A stretch of DNA of 64,000 nt. It comes from JAYQKL01 sp049889535 (lineage in GTDB: Bacteria > Pseudomonadota > Alphaproteobacteria > RS24). The stretch covers positions 1 to 64,000 of the forward strand of contig JBMHDF010000011.1 of the NCBI GenBank assembly GCA_049889535.1, given 5' to 3'. Below the pieces are notes generated by a model. It saw nothing but the letters and a program-made list of their open reading frames with translations. It made no database searches and was not told the DNA's origin. The position numbers and the translations under genes are program-made. Numbering within the stretch: the first letter of the stretch is position 1; each line of letters opens with the position of its first letter. Positions 6,493-15,331 of the stretch are shown here, piece by piece.

Positions 6493-8367
6493 ATGAATAT
6501 CATGAGTGAGTCTCCCGAGCCAAAACCGATTTCTGGACCCGAAATTATTAAAGAAAAAGTCCGCAACCTGCCCAACGGGCCAGGTGTCTACCGCATGTTG
6601 GGCGATGCCCAAAATGTGCTTTATGTCGGAAAAGCGAAAAACCTCAAAGCACGGGTTTCGGCTTACACACGGTTGAGCGGTCATTCTAACCGCATTGCCA
6701 ATATGATACGCCTTACCCATGATATGGAATTTATCCGCACAAAAACTGAAGCTGATGCCTTATTGCTTGAGGCAAACCTTATTCAAAAGTTCAAGCCGCG
6801 CTTCAATGTGTTAATGCGCGATGACAAAAGCCTGCCCTATATTTTGCTGGCACAGGATCACCCAATCCCGCAATTGGTTAAACATCGGGGTGCCCGCAAA
6901 AGAAAGGGGCATTATTTTGGCCCCTTTGCTTCACCAGGCGCGGTCAATCGAACGCTGAACACGCTACAGCGCGCTTTTTTATTGCGCAGTTGCTCCGATA
7001 ATTATTTCAACAGCCGCACGCGCCCCTGCATGCTCCATCAAATAAAACGGTGTAGCGCGCCATGCACAGATGAAATATCACAAAGTGATTACGGGCAATT
7101 AGTCAAACAAACCAAACAATTTCTGGCCGGGTCAAATTCAAAAATACAAGAAGAATTGGCCAAACAAATGCAAGCAGCCAGCGCGGAAATGCACTATGAG
7201 CAAGCCGCTCAATTGCGCGACCGCATTCGCGCCCTCACCTATATACAATCCACAACAGATGTGTATGCGCGCACGGTTGAAGAAGCCGATATTATTGCGC
7301 TGTCGCAACAGGGGGGACAAAGCTGCGTGCAGGTTTTTTTCTTCCGTTCTGGTAAAAATTTAGGCAATAAAGCGTATTTTCCGCGCCATGAACGCGACAT
7401 GCCAGCAGAGGAAATTCTTGAATCCTTCATCGTGCAGTTTTATGAAAACCGACCACCAGCAAAGCGCATCATTGTCAGCCATGCTCTTGAAGGGGCTGAG
7501 CTGATTGAAAAGGCTTTGGCGATAAAACTGTCGCAAAATGTTAAAATTCTGCATCCCAAGCGCGGAGAAAAATATGAGCTGCTTTCGCATGCGCTAGACA
7601 ATGCCAAAGAAGCGCTTGCCCGCCATCTTTCTGAAAAATCCAGCCAGCAAAAATTACTTGATGAACTGGCTAAAACATTCAAGCTCGACGCACCACCCAA
7701 ACGAATTGAAGTATTTGATAACAGCCATTTACAAGGTACAAATGCTATAGGTGGCATGATTGTGGCAACGCGCGACGGCTTTGCCAAAAACCAGTATCGC
7801 AAATTCAATATTAAAAATCAGGACATCACACCAGGTGATGATTATGGCATGATGCGAGAGGTTTTTGGCCGCCGTTATGCGCGACTGAAAAAAGAAGAAA
7901 GCGAGGAGTCGGCACATTGGCCAGACCTTATTTTGGTTGATGGGGGCAAAGGGCAACTCTCTGTTGCGCAAGAAACCCTCAGCGAGCTAGGACTTGAAGA
8001 TATTCCTATTATCGGTGTTGCAAAAGGCCCTGACCGCAATGCAGGGCGCGAGACATTTTTCATGCCCGATGGCAGCACCATAGAGCTGAAATCCAACAGT
8101 CCGGTTTTATATTATATGCAAAGACTGCGAGACGAAGCCCACCGCTTCGCGATTAATTCGCATCGCGGCAAACGTAAAAAAGATATTCGCGCCAACCCGC
8201 TTGATGACATTCAAGGCATTGGCGCCAAGCGAAAAAAAGCACTACTGCATCATTTTGGGTCCGCACGCGCGGTGATGCGCGCCTCTTTAGCTGACTTAGA
8301 AAAAGTTGATGGTGTAAGTGGTAAAATGGCACAAAATATATATGATTACTTTAACGACCAGCCCTGA
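6493..8367 (+). CDS. uvrC: UvrABC system protein C (excinuclease subunit)
   Basis: 624 residues, the usual UvrC size. It makes the two incisions around a DNA lesion in nucleotide excision repair, after loading by UvrB. Domains in order: GIY-YIG nuclease (about 28-110; GPGVYRM and VLYVGKAKNL), a cysteine cluster (CMLHQIKRCSAPC), the UVR/UvrB-binding motif (about 215-250; MHYEQAAQLRDRI), the RNase H-like second nuclease (about 390-550; EVFDNSHLQGTNAIGGMIV and LILVDGGKGQL) and tandem helix-hairpin-helix repeats at the C-terminus (IQGIGAKRKKALL, VDGVSGKMAQNI). No SOS box was seen in front of it. pgsA follows after 12 bases. Confidence 0.97.
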   Translation: MNIMSESPEPKPISGPEIIKEKVRNLPNGPGVYRMLGDAQNVLYVGKAKNLKARVSAYTRLSGHSNRIANMIRLTHDMEFIRTKTEADALLLEANLIQKFKPRFNVLMRDDKSLPYILLAQDHPIPQLVKHRGARKRKGHYFGPFASPGAVNRTLNTLQRAFLLRSCSDNYFNSRTRPCMLHQIKRCSAPCTDEISQSDYGQLVKQTKQFLAGSNSKIQEELAKQMQAASAEMHYEQAAQLRDRIRALTYIQSTTDVYARTVEEADIIALSQQGGQSCVQVFFFRSGKNLGNKAYFPRHERDMPAEEILESFIVQFYENRPPAKRIIVSHALEGAELIEKALAIKLSQNVKILHPKRGEKYELLSHALDNAKEALARHLSEKSSQQKLLDELAKTFKLDAPPKRIEVFDNSHLQGTNAIGGMIVATRDGFAKNQYRKFNIKNQDITPGDDYGMMREVFGRRYARLKKEESEESAHWPDLILVDGGKGQLSVAQETLSELGLEDIPIIGVAKGPDRNAGRETFFMPDGSTIELKSNSPVLYYMQRLRDEAHRFAINSHRGKRKKDIRANPLDDIQGIGAKRKKALLHHFGSARAVMRASLADLEKVDGVSGKMAQNIYDYFNDQP

Positions 8368-8379
8368 TAAGAAACTATT

Positions 8380-8952
8380 ATGCTTAAAAACCTGCCCAAT
8401 ATTCTCACGCTTTTACGTGTTGCTTTTATACCCGCCATTTATATTTGCCTCATCAGCGAAAAACATTTTGGTGACCTCGCGCTCTGGCTTGGTGTTTTTT
8501 GCTACGGCTTTGCCTGCCTATCTGATTTTTTTGATGGCTGGTTGGCGCGCAAATTAGATGTTCAGTCTGGTTTTGGGCGGATGCTAGACCCGATTGCTGA
8601 TAAGCTCATGGTCGGCATGGTGCTGGTCATGCTGGTGGATAACGGCTCAATTTCAGGGGTTCATACCATTGCTGCATTAATTATTTTGGCGCGTGAAATC
8701 TTAGTTTCAGGCTTGCGTGAATATTTAATTGAATTGCGGGTTGGATTACCAGTCTCACAACTTGCCAAAATCAAAACCACAGCGCAAATGGTCGCTTTAG
8801 GATTTTTGCTAGCGGGGGCGGCGGGCGAAAAACTTATAGCCGCGTCAATGCATATCGGGCTAGTTTTGCTGTGGCTGGCCGCCCTTCTGACCATTTATAC
8901 AGGCTATGATTATCTGCGTATTGGCATGCGCCACGCGCCTTGGAATAAATAA
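8380..8952 (+). CDS. pgsA: CDP-diacylglycerol--glycerol-3-phosphate 3-phosphatidyltransferase
   Basis: A 190-residue integral membrane CDP-alcohol phosphatidyltransferase that makes phosphatidylglycerol phosphate, the committed step to PG and cardiolipin. The catalytic D-G-x2-A-R-x8-G-x3-D-x3-D signature is present (FFDGWLARKL ... GFGRMLDPIADK, about residues 48-72). It begins MLKNLPNILTLLRV, the standard start. Several hydrophobic helices follow. It sits 12 bases after uvrC in the same direction, the uvrC-pgsA pairing common in proteobacteria. Confidence 0.95.
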   Translation: MLKNLPNILTLLRVAFIPAIYICLISEKHFGDLALWLGVFCYGFACLSDFFDGWLARKLDVQSGFGRMLDPIADKLMVGMVLVMLVDNGSISGVHTIAALIILAREILVSGLREYLIELRVGLPVSQLAKIKTTAQMVALGFLLAGAAGEKLIAASMHIGLVLLWLAALLTIYTGYDYLRIGMRHAPWNK

Positions 8953-8967
8953 AACACAAAATCAGCT

Positions 8968-9843
8968 TTAAGCAGATTGGCGCACCAAAGCGTCATAAGC
9001 CAACATAAGTTGCTTACTTATCTCGCCTGGCGTGAAACGATAGGGGCCAATTTCAGAGACAGGCGTAACTTCCGCTGCTGTTCCCGTGATGAAACATTCA
9101 CTAAAACCATTGAGCTCTTCGGGCATAATCGCGCGCTCAATCACTTCAATACCAGCCTCTTGCGCCAGCCCAATGACTGTGCGGCGCGTGATCCCATCTA
9201 AAAAGCAATCCGGCGTTGGCGTGTGGATTTTCCCGTTTTCGATGAAAAATAAATTGGCTCCTGTTGCTTCAGCCACTTGCCCGCGATAATCCAACATCAT
9301 GGCGTCGGCATATCCCTTACCTTCAGCTTCATGTTTAGACAAAGTGCAAATCATATAAAGACCTGCTGCTTTGGCAAAACATGGAATAGTGTCTGGTGAC
9401 GGACGGCGATATTTTGCAAGGTCAAGCCTGATGCCTTTCAAGCGCTCCTCAGGCGCAAAATAAGAGGGCCACTCCCAAGTCGCAATCGCCACATTAATTG
9501 TATTTTCTTGTGCCGAGACGCCCATCATCTCACTGCCGCGCCATGCAACAGGGCGCATGTAAGCATCAACCAGCTTATTTTTTTCCAAAGTTTCTTTACA
9601 GGCCTGATTAATCTCATCAGCTGAGTAAGGTAATTTAAAACCAAGTTCATTGGCTGAAAAAATCAGCCGGTCTGTATGTTCTTCTAATTTAAAAATCTGG
9701 CCATTATAAGCACGCTGGCCTTCGAACACGCATGAGGCATAATGCAGGCCATGCGTCAGCACATGAATATTGCAATCGGCCCAAGGGACCATGTCACCAT
9801 TCATCCAAATAAAGCCATCGCGTTGATCAAATGAAACACCCAT
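8968..9843 (-). CDS. ilvE: Branched-chain amino acid aminotransferase
   Basis: A 291-residue class IV PLP-dependent aminotransferase that converts 2-oxo acids to Val, Leu and Ile with glutamate. Recognisable elements are HYASCVFEGQRAY near 30-45, AYMRPVAWRG, the catalytic-lysine region SKHEAEGKGYADAMMLDY, EATGANLFFI and CFLDGITRRTVIGLA. The length and full set of motifs match bacterial IlvE rather than D-amino acid transaminase. It is convergent with pgsA and divergent from the MarR gene, an arrangement also seen in other alphaproteobacteria. Confidence 0.92.
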   Translation of the reverse strand: MGVSFDQRDGFIWMNGDMVPWADCNIHVLTHGLHYASCVFEGQRAYNGQIFKLEEHTDRLIFSANELGFKLPYSADEINQACKETLEKNKLVDAYMRPVAWRGSEMMGVSAQENTINVAIATWEWPSYFAPEERLKGIRLDLAKYRRPSPDTIPCFAKAAGLYMICTLSKHEAEGKGYADAMMLDYRGQVAEATGANLFFIENGKIHTPTPDCFLDGITRRTVIGLAQEAGIEVIERAIMPEELNGFSECFITGTAAEVTPVSEIGPYRFTPGEISKQLMLAYDALVRQSA

Positions 9844-9983
9844 TATCGCCTCTAATTGCCTCGTTATAAAAATTGAATAAACTTTATGAAACTGATTATC
9901 CGTATCAGCCCCTTAAAAATAAGTCAACATAACTGACATATATGCTAATCTAATATTATTGAACAGATAAAAAACGGGTAAAA

Positions 9984-10484
9984 ATGTCTCATTCAACCGA
10001 TAAAAACGCTCCTGATTTGACGCACGCCATTGAGCTGATGTTTTTTGCCTATCGCGACTTTGTAGCTGATCCAGATAAATTGCTGCAAACTGAAAATCTT
10101 GGCCGCGCGCATCACCGCGCCATGCATTTTATTGGCCGCCAGCCAGGCTTAAGCGTTGCACAATTATTACAAATTCTTGGTATCACCAAACAAAGCCTGT
10201 CGCGCGTTTTGAACGATTTATTGAATAAAGGTTTTGTAAAACAAAATATCAGTAACAAAGACAGGCGCAAGCGTCTGCTCACGCTAACACCAACTGGGCA
10301 GGCTTTTTTAGATGCTTTGATTGCACCGCAACATGAGCGGTTTCAACTAGCTATGAAAAAATGTGATACAGAAACACTTGAAGCGTGGCAGAAATTCATG
10401 TTGCATTTATTAAACAGTGACCATTTGCCAGAGATTTTAAAAAGGTTCGAACAAATTAAAGTTGAGAGCGAAACAGATAGATGA
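9984..10484 (+). CDS. MarR-family transcriptional regulator (PetP-like)
   Basis: A 166-residue winged-helix regulator. The helix-turn-helix and wing read LSVAQLLQILGITKQSLSRVLNDLLNKGFVKQ, then NKDRRKRLLTLTPTGQAFLD, the MarR DR wing motif. It overlaps the following OmpR-family regulator by four bases (ATGA), and the pair resembles petP-petR of alphaproteobacteria, where the MarR protein sits in front of the response regulator. The 140-bp upstream region with a GTCA/TGAC dyad (9923-9937) may contain its own operator. The effector is unknown. Confidence 0.88.
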   Translation: MSHSTDKNAPDLTHAIELMFFAYRDFVADPDKLLQTENLGRAHHRAMHFIGRQPGLSVAQLLQILGITKQSLSRVLNDLLNKGFVKQNISNKDRRKRLLTLTPTGQAFLDALIAPQHERFQLAMKKCDTETLEAWQKFMLHLLNSDHLPEILKRFEQIKVESETDR

Positions 10485-11185
10485 GCTTGCCAGACGAAAA
10501 CACTGCCCATATTTTGATTGTGGATGATGACCGCCGCATTCGCTCTCTCTTACAAAAATTCCTAAGTGAAAATGGCTACCGTACATCGATTGCCGGTGAT
10601 GCTAAAGAAGCGCGCCAGCATCTTGAAGCGCTTGAATTTGATTTGATTGTTTTAGATGTGATGATGCCTGGTGAAACAGGTATGGAATTGACAAAAGATT
10701 TACGCACCAAAGCCAATGCTGTGCCGATTTTACTTCTGACCGCGCTGGCTGATGTGGACCATCGCATTGAGGGCCTGCAAACAGGGGCTGATGATTATTT
10801 GCCAAAACCATTTGACCCGCAGGAATTATTATTGCGTATCAATAATATTTTACGCCGCCAAGCAGCAATGCCCTCTTCTAAAATTGAGGCACCAGAGGAG
10901 GTGACTTTTGGTGACTGTATATTTAAGCTAGAACGCGGCGAGCTATTACGTGGAGATGAGCGCATTTCTTTAACAACCCGTGATATAGAGTTACTGCGTT
11001 ACTTTGCAGAAAAAGCTGGGCAAATCATTCCACGAGAAGCGTTAATGCAGGGACAAGAAAATATTTCAGAACGCGCCATTGATGTGCAAATCAATCGGTT
11101 GCGGCAAAAAATTGAAGATGACCCTCGAAACCCTGTTCATTTACAAACAGTAAGGGGTGCTGGTTACATCCTGCGCGTAGATTAG
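10481..11185 (+). CDS. OmpR/PhoB-type response regulator (PetR-like)
   Basis: A 234-residue two-component regulator. The receiver domain (about 8-125) shows the acidic pair DDD, the phosphoacceptor in LIVLDVMMPGETG, a conserved Thr in LLLTALAD and the Lys in YLPKPFDPQEL. The winged-helix DNA-binding domain (about 145-232) has the transactivation loop and ERAIDVQINRLRQKIEDDP, then VRGAGYIL. It overlaps the MarR gene by four bases and precedes the kinase by seven, so it forms a three-gene unit. In Rhodobacter the homologous petPR pair is linked to respiratory cytochrome expression; the target here is not known. Confidence 0.92.
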   Translation: MSLPDENTAHILIVDDDRRIRSLLQKFLSENGYRTSIAGDAKEARQHLEALEFDLIVLDVMMPGETGMELTKDLRTKANAVPILLLTALADVDHRIEGLQTGADDYLPKPFDPQELLLRINNILRRQAAMPSSKIEAPEEVTFGDCIFKLERGELLRGDERISLTTRDIELLRYFAEKAGQIIPREALMQGQENISERAIDVQINRLRQKIEDDPRNPVHLQTVRGAGYILRVD

Positions 11186-11192
11186 GTGATGC

Positions 11193-12575
11193 ATGCAATT
11201 AATGCGGCTTTATAAAAATCTTAACCTGTTTAGCTTTATTAAAAACTATATGCCAACAGGGCTATACTCACGCTCTTTGCTGATTATCATCACCCCCGTC
11301 GTGGTCGTGCAAATTGTGGCCGGCTTTGTTTTTCTCGAGCGGCATTGGAACTCCGTCACTTTAAAATTATCGCATGCATTGGTTGGTGATTTATCCATGC
11401 TCATTGATATGCGTATGGGAGATGCTGCGACTGAGGAAAACGACCTTATCCGGCTCGCCGATGAAAATTTTGAAGTCTCGATTGCCTTTTTGCCAGGTGA
11501 AACACTGCCAGAGGCTCTGCCGACGCCCTTTTTTCAACTGCTCGATACCTCGCTGTCTAATGAAATCACGCGCCAAATCGACCGCCCGCATTGGATAGAT
11601 ACGGTATCACAAAATAATTATGTTGATATTCGTGTGCAATTACCGGGTGAAGTTTTGCGGGTTTTGGTTAATCGTGAAAAAGTATATGCCACTAATTCGC
11701 ATATTTTCATCGTCTGGATGTCCGGCACATCTTTATTATTGCTCACAGTTTCGATTATCTTTTTGCGCAATCAAATCCGACCAATTGAGAATTTGGCAGA
11801 GGCTGCAGAAAAATTTGGTGTGGGCCAACAGGTTGTTGACTTTAAACCCGTTGGCGCCTCTGAAGTAAGGCGCGCCGCTTCGGCTTTTATGAAAATGCGC
11901 GACCGCATTCAAGCGCATATTGAACAACGCACCACCATGCTTGCAGGTGTGAGCCATGATTTACGCACCCCGTTGACGCGGCTAAAATTACAATTAGCCA
12001 TGCTACCCCGCTCCGATGAAGTGCAAGATTTGGAAAATGACATTATCGAGATGGAAAATATGCTCGATGATTATTTATCCTTTGCCAAAGGCTATCAAGG
12101 CGAGCGCGTGACACAAATCAACATAAAGAATTTTCTAGAGGACATTGCCTCTGGCGCTAAGCTGAGAAAACCAAATGTGCGTATTTATCTGGCCGCGCCC
12201 GATAATTTAAACATTCAGGTTAAACAACGTGCCTTTAAACGGTGTGTCACAAATCTGGTTAATAATGCCTGTAACCACGCAAATGAAGTGACCATCACCG
12301 CCCAGCAGGGAAAAGAGAATATCATTGTGAGTGTGTCAGATAATGGGCCAGGTATTCCTGAAGAAAATCGCGAAGATGTATTCCGCCCCTTTTATCGGCT
12401 TGATGATGCCCGCAATATGGAAATGGGTGGTACTGGGCTGGGGTTAGCTATTGCGCGCGACATTGCACGCGGACATGGTGGTGATATTATTTTAGGCGAA
12501 AGTGTTGATAAGGGGTTACGCGCGGATATTATATTGCCACCCCAGATTGTGCGCAAAACGCCTAAAGTCACCTAG
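11193..12575 (+). CDS. EnvZ-like sensor histidine kinase
   Basis: 460 residues. A first membrane helix (about 28-50), a periplasmic domain of about 120 residues, and a second helix (about 168-190) are followed by HAMP (QIRPIENLAEAAEKFGVG), the dimerisation H-box SHDLRTPLTRLK with the phosphoacceptor His, and the HATPase domain with N-box NLVNNACNHA, G1 SDNGPGIP and G2 GGTGLGLAIARD. It should phosphorylate the response regulator encoded just upstream. The architecture is that of EnvZ. The stop TAG shares the tetranucleotide CTAG with the stop of convergent proC. Confidence 0.93.
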   Translation: MQLMRLYKNLNLFSFIKNYMPTGLYSRSLLIIITPVVVVQIVAGFVFLERHWNSVTLKLSHALVGDLSMLIDMRMGDAATEENDLIRLADENFEVSIAFLPGETLPEALPTPFFQLLDTSLSNEITRQIDRPHWIDTVSQNNYVDIRVQLPGEVLRVLVNREKVYATNSHIFIVWMSGTSLLLLTVSIIFLRNQIRPIENLAEAAEKFGVGQQVVDFKPVGASEVRRAASAFMKMRDRIQAHIEQRTTMLAGVSHDLRTPLTRLKLQLAMLPRSDEVQDLENDIIEMENMLDDYLSFAKGYQGERVTQINIKNFLEDIASGAKLRKPNVRIYLAAPDNLNIQVKQRAFKRCVTNLVNNACNHANEVTITAQQGKENIIVSVSDNGPGIPEENREDVFRPFYRLDDARNMEMGGTGLGLAIARDIARGHGGDIILGESVDKGLRADIILPPQIVRKTPKVT

Positions 12576-13387
12576 CCTTCTGAAAGTTGTTTAGATCGTT
12601 TCGCTGCGGCTGCTGTCGCCTTTTCCATCAGTTTCACCAAACCTTCATCCCCCATAAGCACCTCTAAGGCGGCTTGCGTTGTACCATTGGGCGAAGTAAC
12701 ATTCACCCGCAACTGCTCGGCAGTTTCTGGCATCTCAGCCAGCATACCCCCCGCTCCCGCAACAGTTTGATGGGCAAGAAGTTCTGCCAATTCAGCTGGC
12801 AGGCCAAGCTTAATACCAGCTTGCGCCAGTGCCTCAACCATATAAAAAACATAAGCTGGACCACTGCCGCTAATCGCTGTGACCGCGTCCATTTCGGCTT
12901 CCGATGACAGCCAAACCGCCTGCCCAACCGCTTGCATAATGTGTGTTGCAAGTTCTTTTTGCGCCGCATCAACACTATCTGAAGCCACCAGTGCCGACAC
13001 ACCTGCCCCGATAGCCGCAGGCGTGTTCGGCATGGTGCGGATAATTTTGCTATTGCCCGTCAGGCTTTCAATTTGCGCCAGTGTTACCCCTGCCATAATA
13101 GACAGGATCAGCGTTTCTGGCGCTAACTCTGCTTTTATATCTGTCAAAACTTTTTCCGCCATTTGCGGCTTTACGGCAATCACCACACAATCTGGATGAA
13201 ATTTTTCTAGCTCAGATGCTTGCGGGTTCAGGCAAAGACCTGCCGATACAAAGCTTTCAATATTTTGGGACGGGTGCGGCTCTATCACAAAAACATTTTC
13301 AGGTTTAATAAAATTCTCAACCCAGCCAGAAAGAAGTGCCAGCCCCATTTTGCCAGCGCCGATAAGAAGAATTTTAGTGTCGCTCAT
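12572..13387 (-). CDS. proC: Pyrroline-5-carboxylate reductase
   Basis: A 271-residue enzyme for the last step of proline synthesis (P5C + NAD(P)H to proline). The N-terminal Rossmann motif is LLIGAGKMGLALLSGW; IIRTMPNTPAAIGAG and AISGSGPAYVFYMVEAL are diagnostic, and the C-terminal dimerisation part carries VTSPNGTTQAALEVL. It is first in a leftward group with the YbjN and BMFP genes downstream of it in sequence order but upstream in transcription. It shares CTAG with the kinase gene end. Confidence 0.96.
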   Translation of the reverse strand: MSDTKILLIGAGKMGLALLSGWVENFIKPENVFVIEPHPSQNIESFVSAGLCLNPQASELEKFHPDCVVIAVKPQMAEKVLTDIKAELAPETLILSIMAGVTLAQIESLTGNSKIIRTMPNTPAAIGAGVSALVASDSVDAAQKELATHIMQAVGQAVWLSSEAEMDAVTAISGSGPAYVFYMVEALAQAGIKLGLPAELAELLAHQTVAGAGGMLAEMPETAEQLRVNVTSPNGTTQAALEVLMGDEGLVKLMEKATAAAAKRSKQLSEG

Positions 13388-13427
13388 TGGCTCTTATTGC
13401 CTTTCACTGCCTCACACGTGTTGAGAA

Positions 13428-13928
13428 TTAGGCATCGCCTTTGGTTTCAAACATACAAGCTTCAAGGGCTTCATGCGCTGTATGACCAGACCATAAAATA
13501 TATTGGAAAGCGGGGAAAAAGCGCTCGCAATTATCAATGGAATTGGTCAAAACAGACGCGCATTGAGATTGTGTCAGACTCTGCCCTGTGACCAAGACAG
13601 TGTTGCGGAACAAAATCGAGCCATCCGACGACCAAATATCGAAATGTCCGGCCCAAAGTTGTTCGTTAATCAAGGCCAGCAATTCAAGCACATCCTGGCG
13701 TTTGGCTTTGGGAATGCGCGTATCCAACACGCAGGCAATATGCAGCCCCCCTAAATCACCACGCCAGCTGACAGCAAGATGAAAGTCACAATATTTGCCC
13801 GCAACACAGACATTCATATCATCTTCTGTTCCACGCTCGCAGGGCCATTCCTGATGCGTCGCAAGATTTTCTAAAACATCTATTGGGTGGTCGCTAATTT
13901 GCAATTCGGTTTCATTCACTAGACTCAT
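13428..13928 (-). CDS. YbjN domain-containing protein
   Basis: A 166-residue protein matching the YbjN (putative sensory transduction regulator) fold of bacterial type III chaperone-like proteins: CVAGKYCDFHLAVSWRGDLGGLHIACVLDTRIP and the central AKRQDVLELLALINEQLWAGHFDIWSSDG, then NTVLVTG. No catalytic residues are visible. The gene sits upstream of proC in a BMFP-ybjN-proC order that is conserved in alphaproteobacteria. The molecular role is not established. Confidence 0.82.
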   Translation of the reverse strand: MSLVNETELQISDHPIDVLENLATHQEWPCERGTEDDMNVCVAGKYCDFHLAVSWRGDLGGLHIACVLDTRIPKAKRQDVLELLALINEQLWAGHFDIWSSDGSILFRNTVLVTGQSLTQSQCASVLTNSIDNCERFFPAFQYILWSGHTAHEALEACMFETKGDA

Positions 13929-14044
13929 TGGTCTCTTTGCGCCTTTCGTTCAAAACCCCTATATATTGGGGTGCGCAATCGCAACACCCACAATATGAGT
14001 GTGCATGATTCCCCTTTGCGGGGCGAGAAACTAACAAAGTGTTT

Positions 14045-14380
14045 TTATTTTTTTGTTGATTTGCCTGTGGATGAAGTTTTTTTAGCGACTGGCTTTTTGG
14101 CCGTTTTTTTAGGGGTGGTTTTCTTTGTAGCCGGCTTTTTTGGTGGTGCTTTTTGCTTTTTCAAGGCATCCAATTCGGTGCGCAGTTTCAAAACCATGTC
14201 TTTGAGCATCTCAAAATCTTCACGCGGCACCACATCTTCTCGCTTCAGCATATTTTGAATTTTTTGCTGCACCACTATTTCCAACTCTTTTTGCGCCCCT
14301 TTAGCCGCGCCAGCAGCACCGAGTGCGAGCTTTGAAAGATCGTCTATAAAGTCACCAGTTTTCGGCATTTCAGTCTCCAA
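14045..14380 (-). CDS. BMFP-domain accessory protein (UbiK family)
   Basis: A 111-residue protein with an N-terminal amphipathic/coiled-coil region (FIDDLSKLALGAAGAAKGAQKE), the BMFP-type core with VPREDFEMLKDMVLKLRTELDALKK, and a highly basic Lys/Thr/Pro/Ala-rich tail (about 75-111, many KK and TKK repeats). UbiK in gammaproteobacteria is a membrane-associated accessory factor for ubiquinone synthesis and forms trimers. In this position, between ybjN-proC and divergent lgt, the homologue is common in alphaproteobacteria. The basic tail suggests binding to nucleic acid or acidic lipid. Confidence 0.8.
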   Translation of the reverse strand: METEMPKTGDFIDDLSKLALGAAGAAKGAQKELEIVVQQKIQNMLKREDVVPREDFEMLKDMVLKLRTELDALKKQKAPPKKPATKKTTPKKTAKKPVAKKTSSTGKSTKK

Positions 14381-14511
14381 ATATTCGCATTTGATATTGG
14401 TTTCGTGTTAGGTTTAACTATAACGATTGACTATGTGTTCGACCAGTTTTTTCATACTGGTAAACGCATCCTAGCCTGTGACAAACAGCCACGAATAACG
14501 AGGCCAACAAA

Positions 14512-15324
14512 ATGCCATTTCCAGAGTTTGACCCAATAATCTTTGAGATTGGCCCCTTTGCATTGCGCTGGTATGCACTGGCCTATATTGCTGGGCTTTG
14601 GCTTGGGTGGTGGCTTATCAAACGCGCTATGCGAACCCCACAAATATGGCATGCCCAAAAACCACCCGCCACACCAGACCATATTGATGATTTATTGCTT
14701 TGGGTCACATTTGGCACAATATTAGGCGGGCGGCTGGGTTATGTGTTGTTTTATAATCCCGCCTATTTTTTCAACAACCCATCAGAAATTCTCGCCATAT
14801 GGCAGGGGGGCATGTCTTTTCATGGTGGCTTTTTGGGGGTCGTCCTCGCTGTTTTCTTATTTGCCCGCAAACATGCCATTCCGATTTTAAGCCTCGGTGA
14901 TGTGGTCGCCGCCACCGCGCCGATAGGCATATTCTTTGGGCGGCTGGCCAATTTTATCAATAGCGAATTATGGGGGCGCGTGACCGACCACCCATTAGGG
15001 GTTATTTTTCCAAATGGCGGGCCATATCCACGCCATCCTAGCCAGCTCTATGAAGCCGCATTGGAGGGACTGGTATTATTTATCCTAATACAGATAGCGA
15101 TATATCGCTTGCACAGCCTCAAAAAGCCAGGCTTTACACTGGGTTTATTTTTAATTGGCTATGGCACGGCGCGCATTTTTGTAGAGCAATTCCGACAGCC
15201 AGATGCGCATATCGGATTTTTGAGTGGTGGCACCACAATGGGCATTTGGTTATCTGCGCCAATGGTTGTGGTTGGCATTGCTTTTATAAGCCCTGCCCTT
15301 AGAAAATATTTTATTAAAGAGTAA
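14512..15324 (+). CDS. lgt: Prolipoprotein diacylglyceryl transferase
   Basis: A 270-residue inner-membrane enzyme that transfers diacylglycerol from phosphatidylglycerol to the lipobox cysteine of prolipoproteins. The Lgt signature appears as GRLANFINSELWGRVTD, with HGGFLGV, GGRLGYVLFYNP, the HPSQLYEAALEG motif and FVEQFRQPD. There are seven or so hydrophobic segments. It leads a rightward lgt-midA-pgeF unit, spaced by 7 bases and 1 base. Confidence 0.97.
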   Translation: MPFPEFDPIIFEIGPFALRWYALAYIAGLWLGWWLIKRAMRTPQIWHAQKPPATPDHIDDLLLWVTFGTILGGRLGYVLFYNPAYFFNNPSEILAIWQGGMSFHGGFLGVVLAVFLFARKHAIPILSLGDVVAATAPIGIFFGRLANFINSELWGRVTDHPLGVIFPNGGPYPRHPSQLYEAALEGLVLFILIQIAIYRLHSLKKPGFTLGLFLIGYGTARIFVEQFRQPDAHIGFLSGGTTMGIWLSAPMVVVGIAFISPALRKYFIKE

Positions 15325-15331
15325 TGTTTTA